Assembly: GCF_024498175.1 (NCBI RefSeq)
Contig: NZ_CP101823.1
Location: 1,798,001-1,862,000, forward strand
Reading direction: 5' to 3'
Length of the DNA stretch: 64,000 nt
Source of the DNA: Haloplanus salinarum
GTDB lineage: Archaea; Halobacteriota; Halobacteria; Halobacteriales; Haloferacaceae
Part shown: piece after piece, positions 1 through 8,529 of the stretch
How the letters are laid out: each line of letters begins with the position of its first letter
Position numbering within the stretch: the stretch's first letter is position 1
Notes under the pieces: model-generated
Seen by the model: the letters and a program-made list of their open reading frames with translations, nothing else
What the model was told of the DNA's origin: nothing
Databases searched by the model: none
Program-made: the position numbers and the translations under genes

Positions 1-1
1 C

Positions 2-1249
2 GGACGGCGAATCGAGGCGACCGGCGATCACCGATTCGAGACGCCGGAGGGAATGATCCCCGTCGAGGAGCTAACGCCCGGCGAGTCGGTGTACGTCCAC
101 CCGTTCGAGGGTATCGAACACGAGGATCCGGACGAGTTCACCGTCCTCTCCGAGGACGACTTCGCCGACGACAATCCTCAGATCCGGCGTGTCCTGAAGG
201 ACCGGGGGCTCCTGCCCCTCCGATCCACGGACGAGCAGTTCCACCGACTGCTCAAGATCGTCGGATTCCTGCTCGGTGACGGTTCGTACGGCGGCCCAGG
301 TCAGACGTGGTTCTACGGCGAGCCGGAGGAACTGGAACGGATCCGCGCGGACATTCGGGAGATCGGGTTCAAGCCCTCGAAGATATACGAACGCGACCGA
401 AACCACGATATCGACGGTTCGACGTTCGAGCGGACGGAGGACAGCTTCAAGACGACGTCCAAGGCGTTACGGCGCGTGTTCGTCGAACTCGGCGTTCCCG
501 AGGGGCCGAAAGTGGCGTCCGGGTTCACGACACCCGGCTACCTCGACCGTCTCGCAGACTGGCAACGGGCGCTCTTCTACGCGGCGTACTTCGGGGCCGA
601 AATGAACACCCCGGCGGCCCAGAGCGACAAGAACCTCTACTGTCCGAAGGTCTCCCAGACCAGAACGGCCGATACGAGGACGGCAGGGTTGGCTTTCTTG
701 GAGGATATGGCGTCGTTCCTCGACGACCTCGGCATCGAGACCAACGATATCGAGGCGTTCGAGACCGATTCGAACAGCACGTCCGAGACGATCCGTCTCC
801 GCCTCGGTATCAAGAACGACTCGGAGAACCTCATCCGATTTTTCACTCGTGTCGGGTACCGATACCACCCGGAGAAACGGCGGAAAGCGGCGGTGGCGGT
901 CCAGTATCTCCGATCGAAAGAGCGAGCGATCTCCCGACGCGAACGGATCGCCACGGAGGCACAGACGCTGGCCGACGGTGGTTCGGACGTTTCGGATATC
1001 AAGGAGCGCTTCGAGATCAACGACCGGTTCGTCGAACGAAGCGTCTGGAGTGGTCGCACCGGTCGACCGAGACCGGGCGACGACTTCCCCGACTTCGAGG
1101 AGTTCCGTGAGACCGTCGACGTTCGTGCGGACGGCGCCGTCAGGACCGAAATCGAATCGATCCACGCGGCCGGTTCGAAACCGGTCTACGACATCGGCGT
1201 CACCCACGACGCTCACACGTTCCTCGCGAACGGGTTCGTCGTCTCCAAC
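2..1249 (+). other. RtcB intein with LAGLIDADG-type homing endonuclease domain (5' partial)
   Basis: The intein sits just before the conserved cysteine of the RtcB metal site (Asn|Cys-Gly-Val-Arg); Cys+1 is the codon at 1250-1252. Visible blocks are the splicing block B histidine in TGDHRF (about base 26), a first dodecapeptide motif GFLLGDGS near 265-290, a second, less canonical one (AAYFGAE) near 580-600, and the C-terminal splicing block VYDIGVTHDAHTFLANG followed by VVSN|C. Both splicing blocks and the endonuclease core are intact, so the element looks full-size and able to splice. Whether the endonuclease still cuts cannot be judged from here. Confidence 0.9.
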
Positions 1250-2440
1250 TGCGGCGTCAGAATGATGAAAACAAATCTGACCTACGACGACGTCCGCGGC
1301 CGCGAGGAGGAACTCGTCGAGGCGCTGTTCGCGAACGTCCCCTCGGGGCTGGGCGGCGGCGGGGTCGTCCAGGGCGATATGGACACCGTCGAGTCGGTCC
1401 TCGACCGCGGGGTCGACTGGGCGCTGGAGGCGGGGTGGGCGGTTCCGGCCGACCTCGAACACTGCGAGGACGAGGGGCGACGGCCGGACGCCGATCCCGC
1501 CGCCGTCTCACAGAAGGCGAAAGACCGCGGGAAGAACCAACTGGGGAGCCTGGGGAGCGGCAACCACTTCCTCGAAGTGCAGCGCGTGACCGACGTCTAC
1601 CGCGAGGACGTCGCCGACGCCTACGGGCTGGAACCCGGGCAAATCGTCGTCCTGATCCACTGCGGGAGCCGGGGGCTGGGCCACCAGACCTGCACGGATT
1701 ACCTCCGGAAGATCGAAAAACGGCACTCAGACCTGCTCGCGGACCTGCCGGACAAGGAACTCGCGGCCGCACCCGCCGGCTCCGAACTCGCCGAGGACTA
1801 CTACGGCGCGATGTGTGCCTGCATCAACTTCGCGTGGGTGAACCGCCAGTTGATCATGCACCGGACCCGGAAGGTGTTCGAGCGGGTGTTCGACCGCTCG
1901 TGGGAGTCGATGGACATGCACCTCCTCTACGACGTCGCCCACAACATCGCCAAGAAGGAGGTCCACGACGTCGGGGTCGACCCGCAGGGGCGGCCGGGCG
2001 GCGACGACGTACGCGAGGAACGCGAACTCTACGTCCACCGCAAGGGCGCGACGCGGGCGTTCCCCGCCGGCCACCCCGAGGTGCCCGCCGCCTACCGCGA
2101 CGTGGGACAGCCGATCATCATTCCCGGGAGCATGGGTGCAGGGAGCTACGTCCTCCGCGGCGGCGAGGCGTCGATGGACCTCACCTTCGGATCGACCGCC
2201 CACGGCGCCGGCCGACTCATGAGTCGGACGCAGGCCAAACAGGAGTTCTGGGGCGAGACGGTCCAGGACGAACTCCGGGATCAGCAACACGTCTACGTCA
2301 AGGCTCAGAGCGGCGCGACCGTCGCCGAGGAGGCCCCCGGCGTCTACAAGGACGTCGACGAGGTGGTCCGGGTCTCCGACGAACTGGGCATCGGCGACAA
2401 GGTGGCACGGACGTATCCGGTCTGTAACATCAAGGGGTAG
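2..2440 (+). CDS. rtcB: RtcB RNA ligase with an in-frame intein (5' partial)
   Basis: RtcB joins 2',3'-cyclic-phosphate or 3'-phosphate RNA ends to 5'-OH ends using GTP and Mn, chiefly to seal spliced tRNA halves. The frame is open to the left edge, so the N-terminal extein and the intein start lie outside the window. After the intein the extein resumes with CGVRMMKTNLT and carries family landmarks: HCGSRGLGHQ, AHNIAKKE, GSMGAGSYVL and AHGAGR, whose histidine is the residue that becomes guanylylated. It ends VCNIKG with TAG at 2438-2440. Any ATG near 53 lies inside the intein and is not the gene start. It is convergent with the next gene, 9 bases apart. Identity is certain; only the start is missing. 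Confidence 0.95.
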   Translation, partial: GRRIEATGDHRFETPEGMIPVEELTPGESVYVHPFEGIEHEDPDEFTVLSEDDFADDNPQIRRVLKDRGLLPLRSTDEQFHRLLKIVGFLLGDGSYGGPGQTWFYGEPEELERIRADIREIGFKPSKIYERDRNHDIDGSTFERTEDSFKTTSKALRRVFVELGVPEGPKVASGFTTPGYLDRLADWQRALFYAAYFGAEMNTPAAQSDKNLYCPKVSQTRTADTRTAGLAFLEDMASFLDDLGIETNDIEAFETDSNSTSETIRLRLGIKNDSENLIRFFTRVGYRYHPEKRRKAAVAVQYLRSKERAISRRERIATEAQTLADGGSDVSDIKERFEINDRFVERSVWSGRTGRPRPGDDFPDFEEFRETVDVRADGAVRTEIESIHAAGSKPVYDIGVTHDAHTFLANGFVVSNCGVRMMKTNLTYDDVRGREEELVEALFANVPSGLGGGGVVQGDMDTVESVLDRGVDWALEAGWAVPADLEHCEDEGRRPDADPAAVSQKAKDRGKNQLGSLGSGNHFLEVQRVTDVYREDVADAYGLEPGQIVVLIHCGSRGLGHQTCTDYLRKIEKRHSDLLADLPDKELAAAPAGSELAEDYYGAMCACINFAWVNRQLIMHRTRKVFERVFDRSWESMDMHLLYDVAHNIAKKEVHDVGVDPQGRPGGDDVREERELYVHRKGATRAFPAGHPEVPAAYRDVGQPIIIPGSMGAGSYVLRGGEASMDLTFGSTAHGAGRLMSRTQAKQEFWGETVQDELRDQQHVYVKAQSGATVAEEAPGVYKDVDEVVRVSDELGIGDKVARTYPVCNIKG

Positions 2441-2449
2441 GTCCCCGCC

Positions 2450-2752
2450 TCAGGGGTCGAGCCTGACGTACTCGCTCTCGGGGACCGCCTCGACCGCCTC
2501 GCCGTCCTCGAAGCGGACGTAACTCAGGTAGAAGGGGTCCCCACAGCCGGTCGCGTCGTCGTCGCGGAGGGTGCCGTCGGCGCCACAGACGAAGCGGACG
2601 CCGTCCGCGGCCTCGATATCCCCGTCGGCGTCGGCGTACGTCCACCCTTCGAGCGGATACGGCGTCACCGACTTGTCGGCGAGATACCCCTCGCGTTCGA
2701 GTTCGACGATGGCCCCACACCGCGGACAGTGGTAAGTGACCGGATAGCTCAT
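2450..2752 (-). CDS. Small zinc-ribbon-like protein, function unknown
   Basis: A 100-aa acidic protein that begins with a CPRC knuckle at residues 9-12 and has later cysteines in FVCG and GCGD, so a zinc site is likely. No catalytic motif is visible. The ATG at 2752 is supported by a TATA-like element (minus-strand GTATAAC) about 28 bases upstream, which implies a leaderless transcript. It converges with rtcB. I recognise no named family; a structural or nucleic-acid-binding role is only a guess. Confidence 0.75.
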   Translation of the reverse strand: MSYPVTYHCPRCGAIVELEREGYLADKSVTPYPLEGWTYADADGDIEAADGVRFVCGADGTLRDDDATGCGDPFYLSYVRFEDGEAVEAVPESEYVRLDP

Positions 2753-2774
2753 GTGGGCAGTACGGTACGGAGGG

Positions 2775-2791
2775 AGTTATACTGTCGGCCG
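2775..2791 (-). promoter_or_regulatory. TATA/BRE promoter of the zinc-ribbon gene, identical to one at 9298
   Basis: The minus strand reads CGGCCGACAGTATAACT. The TATA part is about 28 bases before the ATG at 2752. The same 17 bases occur at 9298-9314, equally placed before the PAC2 gene, so the identity extends beyond a normal TATA box into the BRE side. Confidence 0.55.
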
Positions 2792-3002
2792 TGGGTCGTC
2801 GAGCGACCTCGCCGGTCCCACCTTCGCCCTCGCCAACGGGACGGGAAACGTGAGCGGTAAGCCGTTACCGGGCTTCGACACCCCGGACACGGGGAGCTCG
2901 CGTCGGAACCGCGAGCCCCAGTGACCGGCGTCCGAGTGCGTCGACGGATCCCGGTAGCCGGACGAAGCCTTTTGGTTTCGGCCGTCTACCGTCAGTCCGT
3001 TG

Positions 3003-3047
3003 ATGAGCGGGCACCGGAACCCGAGCAATGGGGGGAAAACGTGGTGA
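3003..3047 (+). CDS. Possible leaderless 14-codon upstream ORF coupled to the kinase gene
   Basis: ATG at 3003 opens MSGHRNPSNGGKTW and stops with TGA at 3045-3047. That stop overlaps the kinase GTG at 3044 as GTGA. A T-rich, weak TATA-like stretch (CCTTTTGGTTT, 2968-2978) is about 28 bases upstream of this ATG, not of the kinase start. It could be a translated leader that couples to the kinase. Purely inferred. Confidence 0.3.
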   Translation: MSGHRNPSNGGKTW

Positions 3048-5689
3048 CCGACGGCTTGTCACGCCGAGCGGTGTTGCGGACGGTCGCCACGGGTGTGGCG
3101 CTGTCGGGCAGTGCCGGTATCGGTGCCGGGCGAGGGGACCGCTCGGAGTCGTGGCCACCGTCCGGGGATGACGAGACGAACACCGGACGCGCACGGGAAC
3201 ACACGAACCCGGAGCCAGGTGGTGGGGAATCACGGCGGTTTCGAACGGACGGGAACGTCCGCTCGTCGCCCGCCGCGGTCGAGGGGACCGCTATCGGGGA
3301 GCACGACGACACCGTCTACGCGACTGGTGGAGGAACGTTGACATCCGCGTCGTCGACGGAACCCCTTTCCCCGGACGGAGAGCTGTTCGCGGAAAGCGAT
3401 AGTCGAACCGACGGCCCCGCCGGCGACGACGGGCGTCCCGTTCCCGGCGGTGTCGTCGGTGTTTCCGATCCATCGTCTTGGATCGTGCTCGTGCTCGTGT
3501 CGGTGAGCGTACTCGCCGCTGGTATTCTGGGAGCCGTCCGCCTCCGGAACCGGGGCCGAGACGACGACGGCCGATCCGACGGGACGCCGCCGGCGACCCC
3601 CTCCGGACCGTCCCGATCCACGTCGGGAACGCCGCCTGCCGACGGCGACGTCACCGCAGACGCCCACCTGACCGCCGGCGACCACCTCCGTGCCGACGCC
3701 AGGGCGTTGCTCGGCGACGACACCGACCGGGCCCTGACGCTCGCCGAGCAGGCGCGAGTGGCGTACGAAGAGGCCCGACGGATGGCACCGACGCCCGACG
3801 CGCGTGCGACCGCCGACGAGCGGATCGAGGAACTCGATGCCATGGTGAGCGAGGCGCCGGCGAACGACACTCCGTCGGTGGCGAAGACACCCGGCTACGC
3901 CGCGACCCTCGAAGCGCTCCCGGAGCAGGTCCGCGGCCACGTCGAGGACGGCGTCGGCCGGGACGAGCGGTTCGTCTCCGCCGTCGAGACGCTCGGAACC
4001 CTCCGGGCGAACACGTGGCTCGTCCTGACCACCGACCGCCTCGTCGAGGTCGACGACAACCTCTACGACACGACGGAGTCGACCGAGGACGACCCCGCAC
4101 GCGTCGCGTTCGAATGGTCGGACGACGACCTCCCACGGGTTCGCGTCGCATCCGACGACGGCACGGTCTCGACGTTCGATCTCCGGGCCGCGCCGGATCA
4201 GTTCTTCCGGGACCTGATTCGGACGCGTCCCGAACTGTCGGTCGACCCTCCCGAGTCGGTCGACGCGACCGATCCGTCCTCCGTCTCCGACGATACGGAA
4301 GCCCCCCGCGACCGTAGCGGGGCGGCGTTGACCGACGCCCGAACCGCCGCGAACGACGGCGCGGTCGACGACGCGCTTGACCGGCGGGCAGCGACGCGGC
4401 TGTGTGCCCGACTCGACCGCGCGGAGCGGCGTCTGGAGGAGATCCGGGACGACATCGAAACGGAATCGGTGCCGACGCTACGAACTCGGCTCGACGACGC
4501 GACCGAGTCCGTCGACGCCGTTGCGAAGACCGCCGAAAACATGGACGACGATCGGCTACGGACCCGCGTGCCGGCCCTCCGATCGCGGGCGAACTCGTGT
4601 CGGGACGCGATCGATCTCCGTGCGTCGGTCGACGACGTCCGGCGGCGCGTCGACGACGCCCTCGACCGCGTCGCGGACGACCCCGCGCAGGCGCGAGAGC
4701 AGTTGGTGGCGATCGAGGACGACCTCGAGACGATCGCTCGGCGTGTCGACGCCACGGGGATCGAGAGGTTCGATACGACCGTCGGGACCCTTCGGGAGCG
4801 ATGCCGGACGGGGATCGACCGGGCGACGGAACTGCTCCGGAACCGGCCGCCCGAGACGATCCCGACCGTGGCGAACGTCGACGTCGACTACGCCGCCCTG
4901 GAGCGGCAAGACTTCCTCGGGAAAGGTGGAAACGCCGACGTCTATCTCGTGAGGACGACCGGAACGGATCGAACACACGAACTCGCGGTCAAGGAACCGC
5001 GGATGGTGGGCACGCTCCACACCGGGACGGTCGAACGGCTCATGGAGGAGGCCGAGACGTGGGACAAACTGGACGACCACGACCACATCGTGGGCGTGGT
5101 GGATTACGACGCCGACCCGCTCCCGTGGATCGCGATGGAGTATATGGACGCCGGCGATCTGGCCGACCGGGCCGGAGAACTGGAGTTCGATCAGACGCTG
5201 TGGACGGCGATCGGAGTGACGAAGGGCGTGCGTCACGCACACCGCCACGGCATCGCGCACCTCGACCTCAAGCCCAAGAACGTCCTCTTTCGGTCGGTCG
5301 AGGACGGGTGGGACGTGCCGAAGGTGGCCGACTGGGGGCTGTCGAAGCAGCTCCTCGAACACTCGAAGAGCCTCGAAGGACTCTCGCCACAGTACGCCGC
5401 ACCCGAACAGTTCGACGAGTCGTACGGGTCCACCGACGACATCACGGACGTCTACCAACTGGGGGCGGTGTTCTACGAACTGTTCACGGGACGGCCGCCG
5501 TTCGAGGGGCCGCCGACGAAGGTGATGCGGCGCGTGTTGGACGAGGAACCGACACCCCCGAGTGACGTCGCATCCGTCCCATCCGCCCTCGACGACGTCC
5601 TCTTGACCGCCCTCGAAAAGCGGAAACACGACCGATACGAGTCGGCACTCCTGTTACGAAACGAGTTACGGGACCTGCGGGAATCGTGA
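3044..5689 (+). CDS. Membrane-tethered Ser/Thr protein kinase
   Basis: An 881-aa multi-domain kinase. Residues 1-30 carry a Tat-like signal (LSRRAVLR then a hydrophobic A/G/V run), which is why I start at GTG 3044 (or 3041) rather than GTG 2921. A transmembrane helix lies at about 145-167. A PH-like domain follows (WLVLTTDRLVEV, about residue 325), then a charged coiled coil at about 440-590. The Hanks-type kinase domain fills 613-881: glycine loop GKGGNADVY, VAIK-lysine K650, catalytic HLDLKPKN with D741, DWG in place of DFG, and APEQ. All key catalytic residues are present. It probably phosphorylates cytoplasmic proteins in response to an envelope signal; the partner is unknown. Confidence 0.85.
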   Translation: MTDGLSRRAVLRTVATGVALSGSAGIGAGRGDRSESWPPSGDDETNTGRAREHTNPEPGGGESRRFRTDGNVRSSPAAVEGTAIGEHDDTVYATGGGTLTSASSTEPLSPDGELFAESDSRTDGPAGDDGRPVPGGVVGVSDPSSWIVLVLVSVSVLAAGILGAVRLRNRGRDDDGRSDGTPPATPSGPSRSTSGTPPADGDVTADAHLTAGDHLRADARALLGDDTDRALTLAEQARVAYEEARRMAPTPDARATADERIEELDAMVSEAPANDTPSVAKTPGYAATLEALPEQVRGHVEDGVGRDERFVSAVETLGTLRANTWLVLTTDRLVEVDDNLYDTTESTEDDPARVAFEWSDDDLPRVRVASDDGTVSTFDLRAAPDQFFRDLIRTRPELSVDPPESVDATDPSSVSDDTEAPRDRSGAALTDARTAANDGAVDDALDRRAATRLCARLDRAERRLEEIRDDIETESVPTLRTRLDDATESVDAVAKTAENMDDDRLRTRVPALRSRANSCRDAIDLRASVDDVRRRVDDALDRVADDPAQAREQLVAIEDDLETIARRVDATGIERFDTTVGTLRERCRTGIDRATELLRNRPPETIPTVANVDVDYAALERQDFLGKGGNADVYLVRTTGTDRTHELAVKEPRMVGTLHTGTVERLMEEAETWDKLDDHDHIVGVVDYDADPLPWIAMEYMDAGDLADRAGELEFDQTLWTAIGVTKGVRHAHRHGIAHLDLKPKNVLFRSVEDGWDVPKVADWGLSKQLLEHSKSLEGLSPQYAAPEQFDESYGSTDDITDVYQLGAVFYELFTGRPPFEGPPTKVMRRVLDEEPTPPSDVASVPSALDDVLLTALEKRKHDRYESALLLRNELRDLRES

Positions 5690-5733
5690 CCGGCCACACG
5701 ACACGCACGGCACGCCGGTCGAAAGTAATTTTA

Positions 5734-5748
5734 ATAACCTCTGGTTAT
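5734..5748. promoter_or_regulatory. Palindromic operator ATAACC-TCT-GGTTAT before the XRE-CBS gene
   Basis: A perfect 6+3+6 palindrome placed between a TATA-like TTTTAATAA (5729-5737, partly overlapping) and the ATG at 5757. In that position a bound protein would block transcription. Autoregulation by the downstream HTH protein is the simplest inference. Confidence 0.5.
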
Positions 5749-5756
5749 CCCCTGAC

Positions 5757-6296
5757 ATGGAGCTACCGACGCCGCAGGACCTGCGGGAGCGCCGGACCTC
5801 CCTGGACCTGACACAGAGCGCGCTCGCGGAGATGGCGGGCGTCTCCCAGCCGTTGATCGCGCGGATCGAGGGCGGGGACGTCGACCCCCGGCTGTCGACG
5901 CTCAGACGGATCGTCTCGGCGCTCGACGAGGCCGAGGGGAGCGTCGTCCGGGCGGAGGACCTGATGAACGAGACGCTGGTCAGCGTCGCCCCCGACGACT
6001 CCGTGGCCGACGCCGAACGCCGGATGGAGGAGGCGGCCTTCTCGCAGCTGCCGGTATTACAAAACGGGCTGCCGGTCGGTTCGATCAGCTTCAGCGACAT
6101 CCGCCACGAGGGGGAGAACGTCGGCCAGAAGGCCGTCGCGGAGATCATGAGCGAGCAGTTCCCGACGGTCTCCCGGGAGGACTCCGTCGACAAGATCAGC
6201 AACCTGCTCGACTACTACAAGGCGGTCATCGTCACCGAGAGCGGCGAGGCCGTCGGCATCATCACCGAGGCCGACATCGCGGCCGAACTGTCGTAG
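5757..6296 (+). CDS. XRE-type HTH regulator with a CBS-domain pair
   Basis: A 179-aa regulator. Residues 5-60 form a lambda-repressor-like helix-turn-helix (LTQSALAEMAGVSQPLIARIEGG). Residues 72-178 hold two CBS repeats, the first starting EDLMNETLVSV and the second AEIMSEQFPTVSRED, ending GIITEADIAAELS. CBS pairs usually bind adenosyl nucleotides, so the protein probably reports energy or nucleotide state to its promoter. This HTH+CBS layout is common in Euryarchaeota. The ATG at 5757 fits a leaderless transcript from the TATA at about 5730. A palindrome lies immediately upstream. Confidence 0.85.
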   Translation: MELPTPQDLRERRTSLDLTQSALAEMAGVSQPLIARIEGGDVDPRLSTLRRIVSALDEAEGSVVRAEDLMNETLVSVAPDDSVADAERRMEEAAFSQLPVLQNGLPVGSISFSDIRHEGENVGQKAVAEIMSEQFPTVSREDSVDKISNLLDYYKAVIVTESGEAVGIITEADIAAELS

Positions 6297-6317
6297 ACGG
6301 AACCGCCGGCGCCCCGC

Positions 6318-7289
6318 CTACAGGTCCAGCCCGCGGACCGAGACGCCGCTCCCCGATTCGACGCGACCGATCACGCGGCCGTCGACGGCCGCCGCCAGCG
6401 ACTCGGCGTCCGACCGATCGAGCGCCGCGACGAAGCCAGTTCCCATGTTGAACGTGCGGTACATCTCCTCGTCGGCGACGTTGCCGGCTTCCTGCACGAA
6501 GTCGAAGACCGGCTGTGGGTCGAAGGGCTCTTCGACCACGTAGCGGGCGTCGCCGAGGCGGTCGAGGTTCGTCCAGCCGCCGCCGGTGACGTGTGCCGCG
6601 GCGTGAACGCCGTGTTCGCGCATCGGGTCGAGGAGGTCGGTGTAGATGCGCGTGGGTTCGAGCAACGCGTCGCCGAGGCGGTCGTAGTCGCCGAACGGAC
6701 AGGGGTCGGTGTACGACCCCTGGCGGGTGACGGCCTCCCGAGCCAGGGTGAGCCCGTTCGAGTGGATGCCGGAGGACGGCACGCCGACGAGGGCGTCGCC
6801 CACTTCCGCCTGCCCGGGGAAGACGGCCTCTTTGGCCGCCAGCCCGGCACACGTCCCCGCGAGGTCGAGTCCCGTGATGACTTCGGGCATCACCGCCGTC
6901 TCGCCCCCGACGAGTTCGATCCCGGCACGCTCGGCGCCCACGGCGAGGCCCTCGCCCACCTGCTCCGCGAAGTCCTCGTCGGGTTCGTCGACCGCGAGGT
7001 AGTCGACGAACGCGACCGGGCGGACCCCGGCGGCGACGAGGTCGTTCGCGTTCATCGCGATGCAGTCGATTCCCACGGTGGAGTAGTCGCCGAGGGCCTC
7101 CGCGACGAGGAGTTTCGTCCCGACGCCGTCGGTCGCCAGCCCCAGGTACCGGTCGCCGATGTCGAGTAGTCCCGCGTAGTCGCCCGTGCCTTCGCCGACG
7201 GCGCCAACGAGGGCGGCGGTGGCCGCCTCGCTCTCCCCGATGTCGACGCCGGCGGACGCGTACGTGAGTTCCTCGTCGTCGTCGCTCAT
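6318..7289 (-). CDS. purM: Phosphoribosylformylglycinamidine cyclo-ligase PurM
   Basis: A 323-aa AIR synthetase: ATP-dependent ring closure of FGAM to aminoimidazole ribonucleotide in de novo purine synthesis. It shows the N-terminal YASAGVDI, the ATDGVGTKL loop, DCIAMNANDLVAAGV and ELVGGETAVMPEV, and the C-terminal NMGTGFVA glycine-rich segment. The start at 7289 (MSDDDEELTYASAG) is preferred because the 11 residues before it in the open frame look non-native. The length fits the family. It stands alone, convergent with the XRE-CBS gene. Confidence 0.95.
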   Translation of the reverse strand: MSDDDEELTYASAGVDIGESEAATAALVGAVGEGTGDYAGLLDIGDRYLGLATDGVGTKLLVAEALGDYSTVGIDCIAMNANDLVAAGVRPVAFVDYLAVDEPDEDFAEQVGEGLAVGAERAGIELVGGETAVMPEVITGLDLAGTCAGLAAKEAVFPGQAEVGDALVGVPSSGIHSNGLTLAREAVTRQGSYTDPCPFGDYDRLGDALLEPTRIYTDLLDPMREHGVHAAAHVTGGGWTNLDRLGDARYVVEEPFDPQPVFDFVQEAGNVADEEMYRTFNMGTGFVAALDRSDAESLAAAVDGRVIGRVESGSGVSVRGLDL

Positions 7290-7372
7290 GCGTCGGAGGC
7301 CGTCGGCCGACGGCAAAAGCACACCGCTTGCGACGGCCGAGGTATTTGGTGTTCCGTGCGCGAGGGGTGCAC

Positions 7373-7537
7373 ATGGACCGAGCCTTCCTCGTCGGCGTTG
7401 CCCTGTCGGCCGTCGGCGTCTGTGGCTACGTGGCGGGGCTGGTCGTCGCCTACCCCGGCCGGGCGTTCTCGATCACGGCGGTCATGGTCGGGATCACCCT
7501 CGTCGCCGTCGGCGACGGTCGGAGGGCGACGACATGA
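7373..7537 (+). CDS. Small two-helix membrane protein upstream of corA
   Basis: A 54-aa protein starting MDRAFLVG. It has two predicted membrane helices (VGVALSAVGVCGYVAGLVVA and the segment around AFSITAVMVGITLVAV). Its TGA (7535-7537) overlaps the corA ATG (7534) as ATGA, so the two are translationally coupled and it may be an accessory subunit of the transporter. I do not recognise the family. Confidence 0.7.
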   Translation: MDRAFLVGVALSAVGVCGYVAGLVVAYPGRAFSITAVMVGITLVAVGDGRRATT

Positions 7538-8529
7538 CGGTCCGGACGGTGGTCTACGATCGGAGCGTCGTCGAGGGACGCGAGGGGTCGGGCCTCGACG
7601 CGTTGCGCGAGGCTCGGTCGGCGACCGGGACGACGTGGGTCCGGGTCTCGGCGCCCACCGACGAGGAACTCGACCGGGTGGCCGAGGCCTTCGACCTCCA
7701 CGCGCTCGAGATCGAGGACGTACAGGGCACCCCCGCCCCCAAGGTCGAGGAGTTCCCGGAACACACGTTCGTACTGGTCAAGAGCGCACGCCTCCGCGGG
7801 GGCGAGACGACCTTCGAGGAGGAGATCCGCGATCAGCCGGTCGGCCTCTTTTTCGGCCACGACTGGATCGTGACGATCACCGCCGAGGAGACGGCGGCCG
7901 TCGGGAGCGTCTGGGAACGCGTCGCCCGCGAGGAGCCACGACTGCTCGGCAACGACGCCGACTTCACCGCCTACCGGGTCCTCGACGCCATCGTCGACGA
8001 GTACTTCGCCATTCTCGACGAGATCGGTCGCGACATCGAGGCCGTGGAGGACCGCATCATCGACGACCCCGACACGGAGACCCTGGAGATCCTCAACAGC
8101 CTCCGTCGGGAACTGCTCTCGATCCGGCGGATCGTCTGGCCGACCCGCGACGCGGTGAGCGTCCTCGCCCGGGGCGACGCGGCACACGTCCGGTCGGGGA
8201 CCGAGAAGTACTACCGCGACGTCTACGACCACCTCGTCCAACACGTCGAACTCGTCGAGACGTACCGCGACCTGGCGAGTGGCGCCCGCGACATCTACCT
8301 CAACACCCTCTCGCAGTCGACCAACGAGGTAATGAAGCGACTGACGGTCGTCGCGACGATCATCCTCCCGCTGACCTTCGTCGTCGGCGTCTACGGCATG
8401 AACTTCTCGGGCGGGCCGTACAACATGCCCGAACTCGGGTGGCGCTTCGGCTACCCCGCGGTCGTGGCGGGGATGGCCCTCACCGCCGCGGTCATGCTCG
8501 GCTACTTCCGCTCGTCGGGGTGGCTCTGA
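7534..8529 (+). CDS. corA: CorA-family magnesium transporter
   Basis: A 331-aa CorA-type pentameric divalent-cation channel (Mg2+, Co2+). It has a large acidic cytoplasmic domain and, at the C-terminus, two transmembrane helices with the signature YGMNF between them (about residue 290), followed by the MPELGW loop. The ATG at 7534 overlaps the stop of the small membrane gene. It ends at 8529, directly abutting the stop of the convergent PAC2 gene. Length and motif order are normal, with no sign of damage. Confidence 0.93.
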   Translation: MTVRTVVYDRSVVEGREGSGLDALREARSATGTTWVRVSAPTDEELDRVAEAFDLHALEIEDVQGTPAPKVEEFPEHTFVLVKSARLRGGETTFEEEIRDQPVGLFFGHDWIVTITAEETAAVGSVWERVAREEPRLLGNDADFTAYRVLDAIVDEYFAILDEIGRDIEAVEDRIIDDPDTETLEILNSLRRELLSIRRIVWPTRDAVSVLARGDAAHVRSGTEKYYRDVYDHLVQHVELVETYRDLASGARDIYLNTLSQSTNEVMKRLTVVATIILPLTFVVGVYGMNFSGGPYNMPELGWRFGYPAVVAGMALTAAVMLGYFRSSGWL

